Source: Burkholderiales bacterium JOSHI_001 (GTDB taxonomy: Bacteria > Pseudomonadota > Gammaproteobacteria > Burkholderiales > Burkholderiaceae_C). Taken from it: DNA of 64,000 nt. Where the stretch lies: contig CM001438.1 of the NCBI GenBank assembly GCA_000244995.1, forward strand, positions 1,418,921 to 1,482,920. Reading direction: 5' to 3'. Made by a program: the position numbers and the translations under genes. Shown piece by piece: positions 36,780-47,135 of this stretch. The notes beneath the pieces were generated by a model, which did not search any database, was not told where the DNA came from, and worked only from the letters and a program-made list of their open reading frames with translations. The first letter of the stretch is position 1. Every line of letters begins with the position of its first letter.

Positions 36780-37540
36780 ATCTCGAGGAAGTGCCGCTCC
36801 AGGCTCAACGTCCACAACTTCAGCGTCAGGACGGCGCCGGGGTGCTGTTCCACCTTGAACTGCATGCCGCCCCACAGCAGGCGCTGCGGCAGGGCGTCCA
36901 GGGCCTGCAGGTAGGCCAGCAGGTCGGCGAAGCTGCCTTCCAAAGTGAGTTCCACGCCATGGCGGTACAGCGACGGCGCCTGGGCCATGCGCGGCGGGTC
37001 GTTCGCCAGCGTGGGTGCAGCGGGGGCGGAGGCGTTGGCGGCGGGCGCGGCGGCGGCGCCGGCCAGCAGGTCTTCGCGCGGCATCGACTGCATGGCGCGC
37101 ACGCGCACGCGGCCGTGGCTGTTCAGCAGGTCTTGCAGCAGCGGCAGCATGCGCTCGGGGCCCACCAGCGTGGCTTCGTGGCTGCGCAGGGCGGCTTCGC
37201 CGCTGCGAACGCGGTCGCGCCACTGCGCCAGTTCGGTCTTGGTGAGCTGGGCCTGGGCGCGGCGCATCTCGGTCAGGCGCTGGACGTCGGCGTTCAGCGT
37301 GGTGGTGCTGGCCTGCGCGGCCTGCCGCGCCTGGCGCGCCTGCTGCCAGGCGCGGGTGGCGGGGGTGAGCCACAGCGCGTCGGCAGCCAGCCACACCACG
37401 GCCAGGCCGGCGGCCAGCAGCAGCACGCGTTCGCGCTGGGTCCGGGCGTCAAAGCGCTGCGCCAGGGCGCGCAGGCGCTGCACCTGGGCCTGCAGCCGGA
37501 CCTTCAGGGACGCGGCGGGCGCGCGGGCGGTGGCTTTCAT
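36776..37540 (-). CDS. mshJ: MSHA biogenesis protein MshJ (PilO-like)
   Basis: This 254-residue bitopic membrane protein has a cytoplasmic start, one transmembrane helix (RVLLLAAGLAVVWLAADALWL), a coiled-coil segment (AWQQARQARQAAQASTTTLNADVQRLTEMRRAQ) and a small periplasmic domain ending LYRHGVELTLEGSFADLLAYLQALDALPQRL...LWTLSLERHFLEI. This is the PilO/GspM-like organisation expected of MshJ. The start at 37540 overlaps the stop of the upstream PilN-like gene. It should form the inner-membrane alignment complex with its neighbours. Confidence 0.85.
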   Translation of the reverse strand: MKATARAPAASLKVRLQAQVQRLRALAQRFDARTQRERVLLLAAGLAVVWLAADALWLTPATRAWQQARQARQAAQASTTTLNADVQRLTEMRRAQAQLTKTELAQWRDRVRSGEAALRSHEATLVGPERMLPLLQDLLNSHGRVRVRAMQSMPREDLLAGAAAAPAANASAPAAPTLANDPPRMAQAPSLYRHGVELTLEGSFADLLAYLQALDALPQRLLWGGMQFKVEQHPGAVLTLKLWTLSLERHFLEI

Positions 37541-38154
37541 TTGGCGGCCACCGTGGTGCCTGCCGCGGGCACCGATCGCAGCGTGAATTCCGTGACCGGC
37601 ACGCCGGCTTCGGTGGCACTGCGCAGTTGCAGCTGGGCAAAACTGCGACCCCGAAAGCGCGGCTCGGCGGTCAGGCGCTTCAGGTAGGTCGGCAGGGCCT
37701 GGGCGTCGAGCATGCGGCCTTCGATTTCCAGCGCCTGGCCGTCGGCCCCCACCGCCAGGCCGGTGATCCACAGGGTGGGCTGGGCCTGGCGCGCCAAGGC
37801 CAGGAAGTAGGCGGTGTAGCCCTCGGGCGAACCGGCGGTGCCGGTGTCCAGCGCGCTGAGCACGCGGCGCTGCGCCGCGTCCAGCTGGCGCAGTTGGGCC
37901 AATTCCTGCTCGCCGGCGTCGCTGCCGGTGGGTCCGGACGCCGCGGCGTCCAAGCCCAACGGGCGCATCGAGGCCAGGTCCTTCATCACCTGCGCCTGCG
38001 CCTGCAACTGGGCCGCCGAGCGCTGCAGCGCGAGCGACGCGCCACCCAGGGCCAGCAGCAGCAGCACGCCCGCGACCAGGCCCTGGCCCAGCGACCAGGG
38101 CACGCGCTGGCGGTGCAGCGCGGGGTGGTCCAGGTTGATCTGTTGCGTGGCCAT
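37537..38154 (-). CDS. PilN-like MSHA assembly protein
   Basis: This 205-residue bitopic protein starts MATQQINLDHPALHRQRVPW, the short cytoplasmic PilN-type peptide that in type IV pilus systems binds PilM. It continues with one transmembrane helix (LVAGVLLLLALGGASLALQ) and a periplasmic coiled coil plus globular domain (LPTYLKRLTAEPRFRGRSFAQLQL). It occupies the place between mshI (PilM-like) and mshJ (PilO-like), sometimes called mshI2. It starts seven bases after mshI ends and overlaps mshJ. Confidence 0.8.
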   Translation of the reverse strand: MATQQINLDHPALHRQRVPWSLGQGLVAGVLLLLALGGASLALQRSAAQLQAQAQVMKDLASMRPLGLDAAASGPTGSDAGEQELAQLRQLDAAQRRVLSALDTGTAGSPEGYTAYFLALARQAQPTLWITGLAVGADGQALEIEGRMLDAQALPTYLKRLTAEPRFRGRSFAQLQLRSATEAGVPVTEFTLRSVPAAGTTVAAK

Positions 38155-38161
38155 GGCGGGT

Positions 38162-39085
38162 TCAGGCGTCCAGGCGCAAGGCGGCGCCAATGGCGCGCAG
38201 GTGGCGGTTCAGCGCGGCACGGTCGGCCAGCGCCGGCACGGCCGACAGATCCAGGGTGTCGCCGAGCGCCAGTTCCTGCACCGGCACATAAACCAGTTCG
38301 CTCACATGGCAGCACAGCGCGTCCGCGCCGGGCGCCGGGGCCACCAGCAGGCGGGCCAGCGCCACATGGCGCACGGTGCGGTCGAAGCCGTCCAGGGTGC
38401 GCTGGATTTCCAGGCCGATGCGGTCGAAGGCGGCGCTGCGCATTTCCGTGTCTTCGCTGACCAGGGCCGCGGCGGTGATGTCCAGCTGGCGCGCCATCAG
38501 CAGGTCGGTGCCGTGGGTGATGACCAGCAGCCCGTCGCTGTCGCCCAGGTGCAGCAGCGCCTGCGCGCGGCCTTCCGGGGCCACCAGGGCGCTGATGTTG
38601 CGCAGGGCCGTCTCGCCCACGTCCATCGCGGTCCAGGGCAGGCCGGCCTCGTCGGCGGCCTCCGCCAGCGGGCGCAGTGCCTCGTGCGGTGCGGCCACCG
38701 CCACCAGCTGCGGCTGGCGGTGCTGCTGCGGGTCGCCCGGCAGTTCCAGCACGTCCACGCTGGCCTGGTCCGGGGAGAAGTCCACCAGGTCCTTCAGGCG
38801 CCAACGGGTGGCCTGGGCCCAGTCGGCACGCGGCACGTCGGGGGCTTCCATCGGCAGCCACTGGTACTGGCTGCGTTGCAGCAGCACCACGCGGCGCTGC
38901 TTCTTCAAGCGGCTGCGCTGGCGCTTCAGCGTGGCGCGCGGGTCGCCCCAGGGGGCGCTGTCGGCCCAGGCCAGGCGCGGCGGCTGGCCGGGCTTGCGTT
39001 CCACGCACGCCAGCAGGGCCTGGGCGCCATGCGGCGCACAGGCCACCCAGCCGGGCGAGGAAGAACGACGTGACAGACCGAACAC
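38162..39085 (-). CDS. mshI: MSHA biogenesis protein MshI (PilM-like)
   Basis: This 307-residue protein, first gene of the msh operon, resembles MshI/PilM: it opens MFGLSRRSSSPGWVACAPHG, has DFSPDQASVDVLEL, VAVAAPHEALRPLAEAADEAGL and an actin-like second half (ALLHLGDSDGLLVITHGTDLLMARQLDI). The start is not certain; GTG 39085 gives the most family-like N-terminus, while a TTG at 39097 would add four residues. The protein is expected in the cytoplasm, docking on the PilN-like protein encoded next. The divergent giant repeat gene starts 157 bases away. Confidence 0.85.
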   Translation of the reverse strand: MFGLSRRSSSPGWVACAPHGAQALLACVERKPGQPPRLAWADSAPWGDPRATLKRQRSRLKKQRRVVLLQRSQYQWLPMEAPDVPRADWAQATRWRLKDLVDFSPDQASVDVLELPGDPQQHRQPQLVAVAAPHEALRPLAEAADEAGLPWTAMDVGETALRNISALVAPEGRAQALLHLGDSDGLLVITHGTDLLMARQLDITAAALVSEDTEMRSAAFDRIGLEIQRTLDGFDRTVRHVALARLLVAPAPGADALCCHVSELVYVPVQELALGDTLDLSAVPALADRAALNRHLRAIGAALRLDA

Positions 39086-39242
39086 GCAAGACCCCAATGG
39101 TTTCGTTCGGCCATGTTTTCATGGCGCGGCACCGGGGAATGCGTGGAAATGGCAGGGAAAAACTGCCCATTGCAGCGCCGGTTCCGCGGCTGGGGCACAT
39201 GGCCTGACTCAAGCCAGGGGGCGGCCGGTCGATAAGGCCGAA

Positions 39243-42200
39243 ATGCCCACCGTGAACTCTGTCGGCTCGACCACGAGCCTGCTTCTGGACGCCCCCAATG
39301 CCGCCACCCCCGTGACGGTGGCCCAGGCCTTGACCACGCTGAAACTGCGCCCGGGCAGCACGGTGGCCATTGCCGACACCCGGGCCAACATCCTGAAGAA
39401 CCTGGATGCCCTGCAGGCCGCGGCCGGCCGGGTGACTGCCCTGGACACCACCGATGCCGACAAGCAACTGGCGGTGAGCGCCGGGCAGTACCAGAAGGAC
39501 GCTGCCATCCTGGCCAAGTGGGGCGCGGGCGATGGCAACACCCTGGAAGTGACCGGTGTGGCCGCGGCCAGCGCGCAGACCTTCGTGGCGGCCAAGCCGG
39601 CCTATGTGAACTCCATCACGGTCAGTGATTCGGCCGGGGGCATTGCACGCAACCTGGACAGCCTGCAAAGCCTGGTCAGCGGCGGCAGCCTGCGGCAGAT
39701 TGTGCAAACCGGCGCGTCGTCCACGCTGAAGATCACGGCGGAGCAGCTGGCCGCCAATGGCGATGCGCTGAACGCCATCAAGAACCAGGCCTACGCGCTG
39801 GCCATCACCAACGCCAGCGTCAGCGACACCCTGGGCCTGGACGGCCAGGCCGCGCTGAAGGCCAACAGCAAGGTGAAGTCCATCGAGATCCGCGACGGCA
39901 CCGACGCCATCGAGGCCCACCTGGACGAGCTGCAGCGCGTGGGCCTGCGCCTGAAGAGCATTTCACAGACCGACGCCGACAACCCGATGACGGTGACGGC
40001 CAGCCAGTACACCCAGGACGCGCTGGCCATCGGCAAGATCATCACGCCTTTCCAGCTGGATGTGATCCGCGCGTCGGCGGCCCAGGCCGCCAAGCTGGCC
40101 GCCAACCAGAAGGTGGTGACGGTGCAGGTGGCCGACACCGCCGCGCACATTGCCAAGAAGTGGTCGCTGATGCAGCGCCTGGGCGACAGCCTCACCGGCA
40201 TCGAGGTCACCGACGCGGCCAACGCCGTCACCATCACCGCCAACCAGCTGGCGCTGGGCGAAGGGCTGCTGGCCAAGTTCAGCGACGACGCCGACCACCA
40301 CTACCAGCTGGCCGTCACCGGCGTGCGGGCCGGCCAGGCCGCCACCGTGGCCGGCATGGCCCACGTCAGCGCCGTCAAGGTCTCGGACACGGCGGACAAC
40401 ATCAGCGCCAACCTGGCCGACCTGAAGTCGGTGGACGCGCAGGGCCTGCTGCAGAGCGTGGCCATCACCGGCAAGAAGACCAGCCTGAGCCTGGACGCCA
40501 CGCAGCTGCAGGGCGACCAGGCCAGCGCCACCCAGGGCGTGCTGGACAAGCTGGCGAACACCCACTACGGCCTGGCGGTCAGCGGCGCCGGCGTGGACGC
40601 ACTGGGCGACCTGGCGGCCAATGCGCACGTGACCGCCATCGACGTGGTGGGTTCCAGCGACGAGATCGAAGCCCACCTGGACACCCTGGCGCAACTGGGC
40701 CGGCGCCTTGCCAGGATCGAGCAGTCCGACAGCGGCCAGGCCATCGATGTGACCCAAAGCCAGTTCGAGGCCCGCGCTTCGGTGCTGGCCAAGGTGAGCG
40801 GCGGCTACACGGTCAACCTGAGCAACGCCAGCGCGAGCAAGGCGCTGGTGGACGCGATGAACGCGCATGTGGCCAGCGTCAGCGTGGCCGACACGGGCAA
40901 GAACCTGGTGGCGCACTGGAACGCGTTGCGGGCCATCGGCGCCACGCTGGCCGAGGTGTCCAAGACCGACGAGGGCCGCCTGGCCTTGTCGGTGAACCAC
41001 TACCTGGCGGGCCAGAACGACGGCTTGCTGGGCAAGTTCAGTGCCGACACCAAGCTGGCCGTGACCGGTGCCAGCGTGGCCCAGGCCAGGGAGATCGGCG
41101 CCGACGATGCGGTGGAGCAGATTGACATTGCCGACGACGGCAGCGAGGTGGCCGCCAGCCTGTCTGAGCTGTCGGACCTGGCGTCCGCCGGCAAGCTGCA
41201 CAGCATTGCGCTGAACACCACGGCCACGCGCCTGTCGCTGCACGCCAGCCAGCTGGACGGCGCCCAAGCCCTGCTGGACCTGATCAACGGGGGGCGCTAC
41301 ACCCTGGCGGTGGACCAGGTGGCGGTGGCCGATGCGGCCGGCCTGCTGACGTCCAACACCAAGATCGCCAGCATGAAGGTCATGGGGGATGCCGCTGCCA
41401 TCACCGACCACCTGAGCGAACTCACCGCCATGGGCCGCAAGCTGCTGGGCATTGAACGCAGCGACGCGGCGGATGCGGCGCTGTCGCTCACCGGCACGGG
41501 CTTCGAGCAGCACCAGGCCACGCTGGCCAAGATCAGCGGCGGCTACCAGGTGGACCTGTCCGAGGTGGCCGCCGCCAAGGCCGCCGGCTTTGCCGCCAAC
41601 GCGCAGGTGAAGTCGTTGCAGGTGGCCGACAGCGGCACCAACCTGGCCGCCACCTGGGACGCGCTGAACGCGCTCGGCGCCAAGCTCACCGGTGTGGCGC
41701 AGTCCGACTCGGCGCTGCTGCAGCTGTCCGCCAGCCAGTGGGCCAACGGCCAGGCCCTGGGCGACAAGTTCTCCAGCACGCTGGGGCTGTCCATCTCGGG
41801 CGCCAGCGTGGCCGACGCCGCCACCCTGGGCAGCGACGATGCCGTGCAGCAGATTCAGGTGAGTGACGTCGCCGACACCATTGGCGACGCCTGGGCCGAC
41901 CTGGCCGCCAACACCAAGCTCACGCAGATCCAGCTGTCCGACCCGGCCACCGCGCTGGCCATGTCGGCCGACACCTTCAACGCGTCCTCGGACCTGTTGG
42001 CGAAGGTGAAGGACGGCCAGTACAAGGTGGCGCTCAGCGACGTGGCCGTGGCCGACGCCGCCGGGCTGGACGCCAACGGCCACGTGGCGGCGATGGATGT
42101 CATCGGCAGCAGCAGCGACATTGCGCAGCTGTTCGACAGCCTGGCCACGCTGGGCAAGCTGGGCGGCATCACCCTGAGCGATGACAACGGCACGCTGACC

Positions 42201-42770
42201 CTGAGCGCCACGCAGGTGCTGGGCGGTGGCGACACCTTCGCCAAGATCGGCAACGGTTTCCAGATCAGCGCCACCGGCGTGGCCCTGGCCGACCTGGCGG
42301 ACATCGAAGCGCTGGAGGACGTGGCGTCCATCGGCGTCAGTGACAGCGCGGCCACGGTGGCCGCCAACCTGGGCGACCTGGTGGCCCTGGGCGGCACGCT
42401 GGCCAGCGTGCAACTCAGCGATGCCGATCCCGTGCTGGCGCTGAGCCAGCAGGATTGGTCGGCCGCCAACAGCACCCTGGCGAAGATCGCCGGCAGCTAC
42501 CAGGTGGACCTGTCGCAGGTGGACGCCGGCAGCGCCGAGGCCTTGGCCGCCGACACCACGGTGCGCCAGATGGCCGTGGCCGACACCGCCAGCAACCTGG
42601 CCAGCCAGTGGGATGCGCTGGTGGCCGCCTACGGCGACGGCAGCGGCAAGCTCAGTGGCATCTCGCTCACCGACGCCGGCACCCTGACCCTGACCGCGGA
42701 CCAGCAGACCGCGGGCGCGGCCATGATCACCGCGCTGCTGCCGGACGAGACGATCCTGACGGCGGCTTGA
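39243..42770 (+). CDS. Giant tandem-repeat protein divergent from the MSHA operon
   Basis: This 1175-residue protein consists almost entirely of 14 tandem repeats of 79-89 residues (first at residue 42, last truncated at 65). Each opens like VADTAANLxxxLDAL, continues with LxxIxxTD and LxLTAxQ, and ends in a strand pair before the next unit. No Cys is seen, no signal peptide, no transmembrane helix and no RTX nonapeptides. The start at 39243 is preferred for AAGG five bases upstream (39234-39237); the open frame upstream is antisense to mshI. Such repeats recall bacterial surface or type I-exported proteins, but I cannot confirm the family. The nearest gene, mshI, is divergent, suggesting shared control with the pilus. 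Confidence 0.85.
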   Translation: MPTVNSVGSTTSLLLDAPNAATPVTVAQALTTLKLRPGSTVAIADTRANILKNLDALQAAAGRVTALDTTDADKQLAVSAGQYQKDAAILAKWGAGDGNTLEVTGVAAASAQTFVAAKPAYVNSITVSDSAGGIARNLDSLQSLVSGGSLRQIVQTGASSTLKITAEQLAANGDALNAIKNQAYALAITNASVSDTLGLDGQAALKANSKVKSIEIRDGTDAIEAHLDELQRVGLRLKSISQTDADNPMTVTASQYTQDALAIGKIITPFQLDVIRASAAQAAKLAANQKVVTVQVADTAAHIAKKWSLMQRLGDSLTGIEVTDAANAVTITANQLALGEGLLAKFSDDADHHYQLAVTGVRAGQAATVAGMAHVSAVKVSDTADNISANLADLKSVDAQGLLQSVAITGKKTSLSLDATQLQGDQASATQGVLDKLANTHYGLAVSGAGVDALGDLAANAHVTAIDVVGSSDEIEAHLDTLAQLGRRLARIEQSDSGQAIDVTQSQFEARASVLAKVSGGYTVNLSNASASKALVDAMNAHVASVSVADTGKNLVAHWNALRAIGATLAEVSKTDEGRLALSVNHYLAGQNDGLLGKFSADTKLAVTGASVAQAREIGADDAVEQIDIADDGSEVAASLSELSDLASAGKLHSIALNTTATRLSLHASQLDGAQALLDLINGGRYTLAVDQVAVADAAGLLTSNTKIASMKVMGDAAAITDHLSELTAMGRKLLGIERSDAADAALSLTGTGFEQHQATLAKISGGYQVDLSEVAAAKAAGFAANAQVKSLQVADSGTNLAATWDALNALGAKLTGVAQSDSALLQLSASQWANGQALGDKFSSTLGLSISGASVADAATLGSDDAVQQIQVSDVADTIGDAWADLAANTKLTQIQLSDPATALAMSADTFNASSDLLAKVKDGQYKVALSDVAVADAAGLDANGHVAAMDVIGSSSDIAQLFDSLATLGKLGGITLSDDNGTLTLSATQVLGGGDTFAKIGNGFQISATGVALADLADIEALEDVASIGVSDSAATVAANLGDLVALGGTLASVQLSDADPVLALSQQDWSAANSTLAKIAGSYQVDLSQVDAGSAEALAADTTVRQMAVADTASNLASQWDALVAAYGDGSGKLSGISLTDAGTLTLTADQQTAGAAMITALLPDETILTAA
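39366..42767 (+). repeat. 14 tandem coding repeats with A-B-C higher-order order
   Basis: Counting from residue 42, units end at residues 125, 214, 294, 378, 466, 546, 627, 711, 792, 871, 951, 1030, 1110 and 1175. After unit 0, units fall into three classes in strict order: A (units 1, 4, 7, 10), B (2, 5, 8; marked by EAHLDEL-like helices after an irregular strand such as DVVGSSDEI) and C (3, 6, 9; marked by a Trp as in AHWNAL or ATWDAL). Unit 11 starts as B and ends as C; unit 12 starts as A and ends as B; unit 13 is C-like. Copies are diverged at the DNA level, so this is an old duplication. Confidence 0.8.
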
Positions 42771-42772
42771 TC

Positions 42773-42789
42773 GGGCTGAGCCAGGCGCT

Positions 42790-42796
<7 letters not shown>
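42773..42796. terminator. Candidate shared hairpin between convergent genes
   Basis: GGGCTGA (42773-42779) and TCAGCCC (42790-42796) form a perfect 7-base stem with a 10-base loop just after the repeat-protein stop; the right arm includes the argH stop codon. No T-run follows on either strand, so it is at best a weak bidirectional terminator or an mRNA 3'-end stabiliser. Confidence 0.3.
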
Positions 42797-44187
<1,391 letters not shown>

Positions 44188-44224
44188 GGGGGCTCTTGGG
44201 GCAAGTGGGGCGGGAAAGGCCCGT

Positions 44225-44230
44225 ATTATC
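44225..44230 (-). promoter_or_regulatory. Candidate -10 box of argH
   Basis: GATAAT on the minus strand (five of six matches to TATAAT) lies 37 bases before the argH ATG. The overlapping TATTAT on the plus strand could serve the divergent kinase gene. No clear -35 is seen for either. Confidence 0.4.
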
Positions 44231-44245
44231 CGGCCCGCCCGGGCA

Positions 44246-44263
44246 GCGCAGCCTTCGCTGCGC
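44246..44263 (+). other. Perfect stem-loop in the leader of the AlgZ-like gene
   Basis: GCGCAGC and GCTGCGC form a 7-base perfect stem with a CTTC loop, ending 20 bases before the kinase start codon. It may affect translation of the kinase or be a chance GC-rich hairpin. Confidence 0.3.
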
Positions 44264-44283
44264 GCTGTACCGGACCCCACCCC

Positions 44284-45366
44284 ATGGCCGCACCGCCCCC
44301 ATCCGAGCCCGAGTCGTCCGCCTTTGCCAGCCGGCTGACCGACCTGGGGGAGTTCGGTCCCGACGCGGCGGTGGCCAGTGCGCGTGAACGCACCGCCGAG
44401 GGCCTGAACCTGTGCCGCCCGGTGCTGGCCTTGCGCGCCGTGCTGTTTGTGCAGGCCGCATTGGCCCTGGGCACCCTGCTGGCGGCCGACGGCCCCTTGG
44501 ACTGGCTGGCCCGCATGGACGCCATGGCCCTGGCCGCGTTGGCCGGCAGCCTGTTGTGGCTGGCCATGGTGTGCGCGGCCAAGCGCGGCCTGGCGCGCCT
44601 GAGCGCCTTCGCGCGCGCCGGCCTGACCAGCCTGCTGGGCGGCGTGGCCGCCCTGCTGGGCTGGGCCCTGCTGCTGCCGCTGGGCCTGGCGTCCCCCGGG
44701 CCCTGGCGCGCCTTGTCGGCGCTGGGCGTGGGCATGGGCCTGGCGCTGGCGCTGTGGGCCTGGATCGAACAGCGCACCCGCGCCGCCCAACCGGCCGACG
44801 CCAGCGCGCGGCTGGCCGAATTGCAGTCGCGCATCCGCCCGCATTTCCTGTTCAACGCCCTGAACACCGCCATCACCCTGGTGCAAGTGGACCCGCAGCG
44901 CGCCGAGGGCATGTTGGAAGACCTGGCCGAGTTGTTCCGCGTGGCGCTGGCCGAAGCAGGGGCCTCGGTGTCGCTGGACGAAGAGATCGACATCGCGCGG
45001 CGTTACCTGGCGATCGAGCAGCTGCGCTTCGGCAAGCGCCTGCAACTGGACTGGGACCTGGATCCGGCCGCCGCCGCCGCCCGCGTGCCGCCGCTGGTGC
45101 TGCAGCCGCTGGTGGAAAACGCGGTGCGCCACGGCGTGGAGCCCTTGTCCGGCGGCGGCCGGGTGAAGGTGCGCACCCAGGCCCGCCACGGCATGGCGCG
45201 CATCCTGGTCAGCAACACCGTGGGCGTGGCGCCGTCGCGCCCCGGCGCCGGCATGGCGCTGGCCAATGTGCGCGAACGCGTGAAACTGCTGCACGACGTG
45301 GGTGGCTCGCTGGAAACCTGGCGCGAAGGCGACCAGTTCCACGCCCGCCTGAGCGTGCCCTTGTGA
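44284..45366 (+). CDS. algZ: AlgZ/FimS-like sensor histidine kinase (LytS type)
   Basis: This 360-residue membrane kinase has four predicted transmembrane helices (about 48-66, 80-98, 112-138, 143-161), then the His_kinase domain [19 protein letters not shown] with phospho-acceptor H187, and an ATP-binding domain ([36 protein letters not shown]). It lacks the usual D-x-G-x-G G1 box in full, like AlgZ/FimS-type kinases. Synteny with argH on one side and an AlgR-like regulator on the other matches Pseudomonas, where this pair controls type IV pili and alginate. The start ATG follows an upstream stem-loop. Confidence 0.87.
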   Translation: MAAPPPSEPESSAFASRLTDLGEFGPDAAVASARERTAEGLNLCRPVLALRAVLFVQAALALGTLLAADGPLDWLARMDAMALAALAGSLLWLAMVCAAKRGLARLSAFARAGLTSLLGGVAALLGWALLLPLGLASPGPWRALSALGVGMGLALALWAWIEQRTRAAQPADASARLAELQSRIRPHFLFNALNTAITLVQVDPQRAEGMLEDLAELFRVALAEAGASVSLDEEIDIARRYLAIEQLRFGKRLQLDWDLDPAAAAARVPPLVLQPLVENAVRHGVEPLSGGGRVKVRTQARHGMARILVSNTVGVAPSRPGAGMALANVRERVKLLHDVGGSLETWREGDQFHARLSVPL

Positions 45367-45381
45367 GGCTGTGGTGACACC

Positions 45382-46143
45382 ATGAACGACACCCCGCTGT
45401 CCGTGCTGATCGTGGACGACGAACCGCTGGCGCGCATGCGTGCCCAGGCGCTGGTGGAAGCTTGCGCCGAGCCGTTGTGCAGCGTGGCCGGTGAGGCCGA
45501 GGACGGCGCCCAGGCCCTGGCCTGGCTGCAGGCCAACGCCTGTGACGCGGTGCTGCTGGACATTGCGATGCCCGGCATGGATGGCCTGGCCGTGGCCGAG
45601 GCCATCGCGGCCCTGCCCGCGCCGCCGGCCATCGTGTTCACCACCGCGCACGGCGAGCACGCGCTCAAGGCCTTCGACCTGGCGGCCACCGACTACCTGA
45701 CCAAGCCCATCCGCCGTGAACGCCTGGCCGCGGCGCTGCAGCGCGTGGCCCAGCGCCGCGTTGTGCGCCCGGCCGAGGCCGCGGCGGCGCAGGACGGCGT
45801 GCTCAGCATCACCGACCGGGGCCGCACGCTGCGGTTGCCGCTGCCCGAGGTGCTGTTCCTGAAGGCCGAGCTCAAGTACGTCACCCTGCACACCGCGCAG
45901 CGCCAGTGGGTGCTGGACGAAAGCCTGTCCGAGCTGGAGCCTCGCCTGGGGCCTGGCTTTGTGCGCATCCACCGCAATGCCATCGTCGGCCTGCATGCGG
46001 TGCGCGCGCTGGAGCGGCGCGCCAGCGACGAGGAAGGCGCCGAGGGCTGGGCGGTGCAACTGTCGGACGAGGCCGGTGGCGAATGGCTCGCCGTGTCGCG
46101 CCGCCAGGTGGCCGCCGTGCGCGAGGCCCTGGCACAGCGCTGA
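45382..46143 (+). CDS. algR: AlgR-like LytTR response regulator
   Basis: This 253-residue response regulator has a receiver domain (acid pocket D12-D13 in VLIVDDEP, phospho-acceptor D60 in [12 protein letters not shown], the Thr of VFTTAHG, the Lys of LTKPIRRE) and a C-terminal LytTR DNA-binding domain (about 145-250: [23 protein letters not shown]...[14 protein letters not shown]). It lies 15 bases after the AlgZ-like kinase and is its obvious partner. In Pseudomonas the homologous pair regulates minor pilins; the msh operon here is a plausible but unproved target. Confidence 0.9.
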   Translation: MNDTPLSVLIVDDEPLARMRAQALVEACAEPLCSVAGEAEDGAQALAWLQANACDAVLLDIAMPGMDGLAVAEAIAALPAPPAIVFTTAHGEHALKAFDLAATDYLTKPIRRERLAAALQRVAQRRVVRPAEAAAAQDGVLSITDRGRTLRLPLPEVLFLKAELKYVTLHTAQRQWVLDESLSELEPRLGPGFVRIHRNAIVGLHAVRALERRASDEEGAEGWAVQLSDEAGGEWLAVSRRQVAAVREALAQR

Positions 46144-46403
46144 GTCCGCACCCGTGGCGCGGTGGCACCGGCGCCACAGTGGCGGCGCCTGCCAGCGCCC
46201 TCTTTGCCCGGCGCCTGCATCCTGCATGGGCAGTCCTTCACGCCGCCGGCCGCTGCGCACATCGCGCGCGGAGTCGATCACGAAGATTGACCGGGCTTTG
46301 CCCTTCAGTTCTTCATACAGTGCGTTCCAGGCGTCGCGAACAGACGTCGTTGGGAACCCCGATCAACCCGCCAGCGCCAGGCGCTGCAGCCGAAGGACAG
46401 AAA

Positions 46404-47117
46404 GTGAAGAACAGCCTCAAGACCCGCCTTGCCGTCGCCGCCGCCCTGATGGGTGCCGCCGTGGCCCAAGCCGCCACCCCGTCGTGGACCTTGTACGACT
46501 ACACCGCGACGATCAAGTCCAACACCACGATCAGCGGCACCAGCTTCGCCGCCGGCTCGTCGGTGGCCGGCCAGGTCTACCTGCTCAATGGCGTGACGCC
46601 CGACAACGGCGGCTGGGGGTTTGCTGGCGAAGTAGCGCGTTATGTGGACGTGGTCAATGCGTTCAGCTTCAACACCAGCGGCCTGAGCGTGGGGGGTACC
46701 GGGGCCGGCAACGCGGAAGTGGACAACAACCGCCGTTTGGTTCGTGCCGGCGGCGCCTACCAGGACGTCTTTGCCGCCAGCCTGGGCACCGAGCCGACCA
46801 CCTCGTTCACCGCCACCGCGCTGGGTGGCGGCCTGTCGGCCATGAGCTTCATGCTGCGTTCGCCCTTCCTGGGCGGCGCGCCGTCGGCCACCACCAGCCT
46901 GGCGCTGCCCTCGGCGGTGAACCTGGGCCTGTTCTCCGACACCAACAGCCTGCAGCTGAGCTTCAAGGACGCCAGCCTGCTGGACGCCACGCTCACCTCG
47001 ATGACCGTGTCCCAGGTGTCGCAGATCGCGGCCGTGCCCGAACCCGCCACTGCCGGCATGGCCGCGCTGGGCCTGCTGGTGCTGGGCGCCGCGCGCCGCC
47101 GCCGCCAGGCGGCCTGA
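46404..47117 (+). CDS. PEP-CTERM sorting domain protein
   Basis: This 237-residue exported protein starts at GTG 46404 with AAGGA (46393-46397) upstream. A signal peptide (MKNSLKTRLAVAAALMGAAVAQA) is followed by a beta-rich Gly/Ser/Thr body. The C-terminus is a textbook PEP-CTERM tripartite signal: VPEPAT, a hydrophobic segment (AGMAALGLLVLGAA) and a basic cluster RRRRQAA. Such proteins are processed by exosortase in strains that make an exopolysaccharide; no exosortase gene is in this window. Body function unknown. It separates algR from the hem genes, together with the next three genes. Confidence 0.88.
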   Translation: MKNSLKTRLAVAAALMGAAVAQAATPSWTLYDYTATIKSNTTISGTSFAAGSSVAGQVYLLNGVTPDNGGWGFAGEVARYVDVVNAFSFNTSGLSVGGTGAGNAEVDNNRRLVRAGGAYQDVFAASLGTEPTTSFTATALGGGLSAMSFMLRSPFLGGAPSATTSLALPSAVNLGLFSDTNSLQLSFKDASLLDATLTSMTVSQVSQIAAVPEPATAGMAALGLLVLGAARRRRQAA

Positions 47118-47135
47118 TCGCCGCGGGCGCCGGTT

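Noticed and set aside
38376-39242. N-terminal extension of the repeat protein to 38376
   Set aside because: It would be antisense to mshI and is Arg/Ser/Pro-rich; the repeats and a ribosome site support the start at 39243.
44188-46281. Minus-strand N-terminal extension of argH up to 46281
   Set aside because: The extension is antisense to algZ and algR and low in complexity; the family N-terminus begins at the ATG at 44187.
46287-46321. TTGACC / TACAGT as promoter of the PEP-CTERM gene
   Set aside because: The spacer is 23 bases, too long for sigma-70, and no better pair was found.
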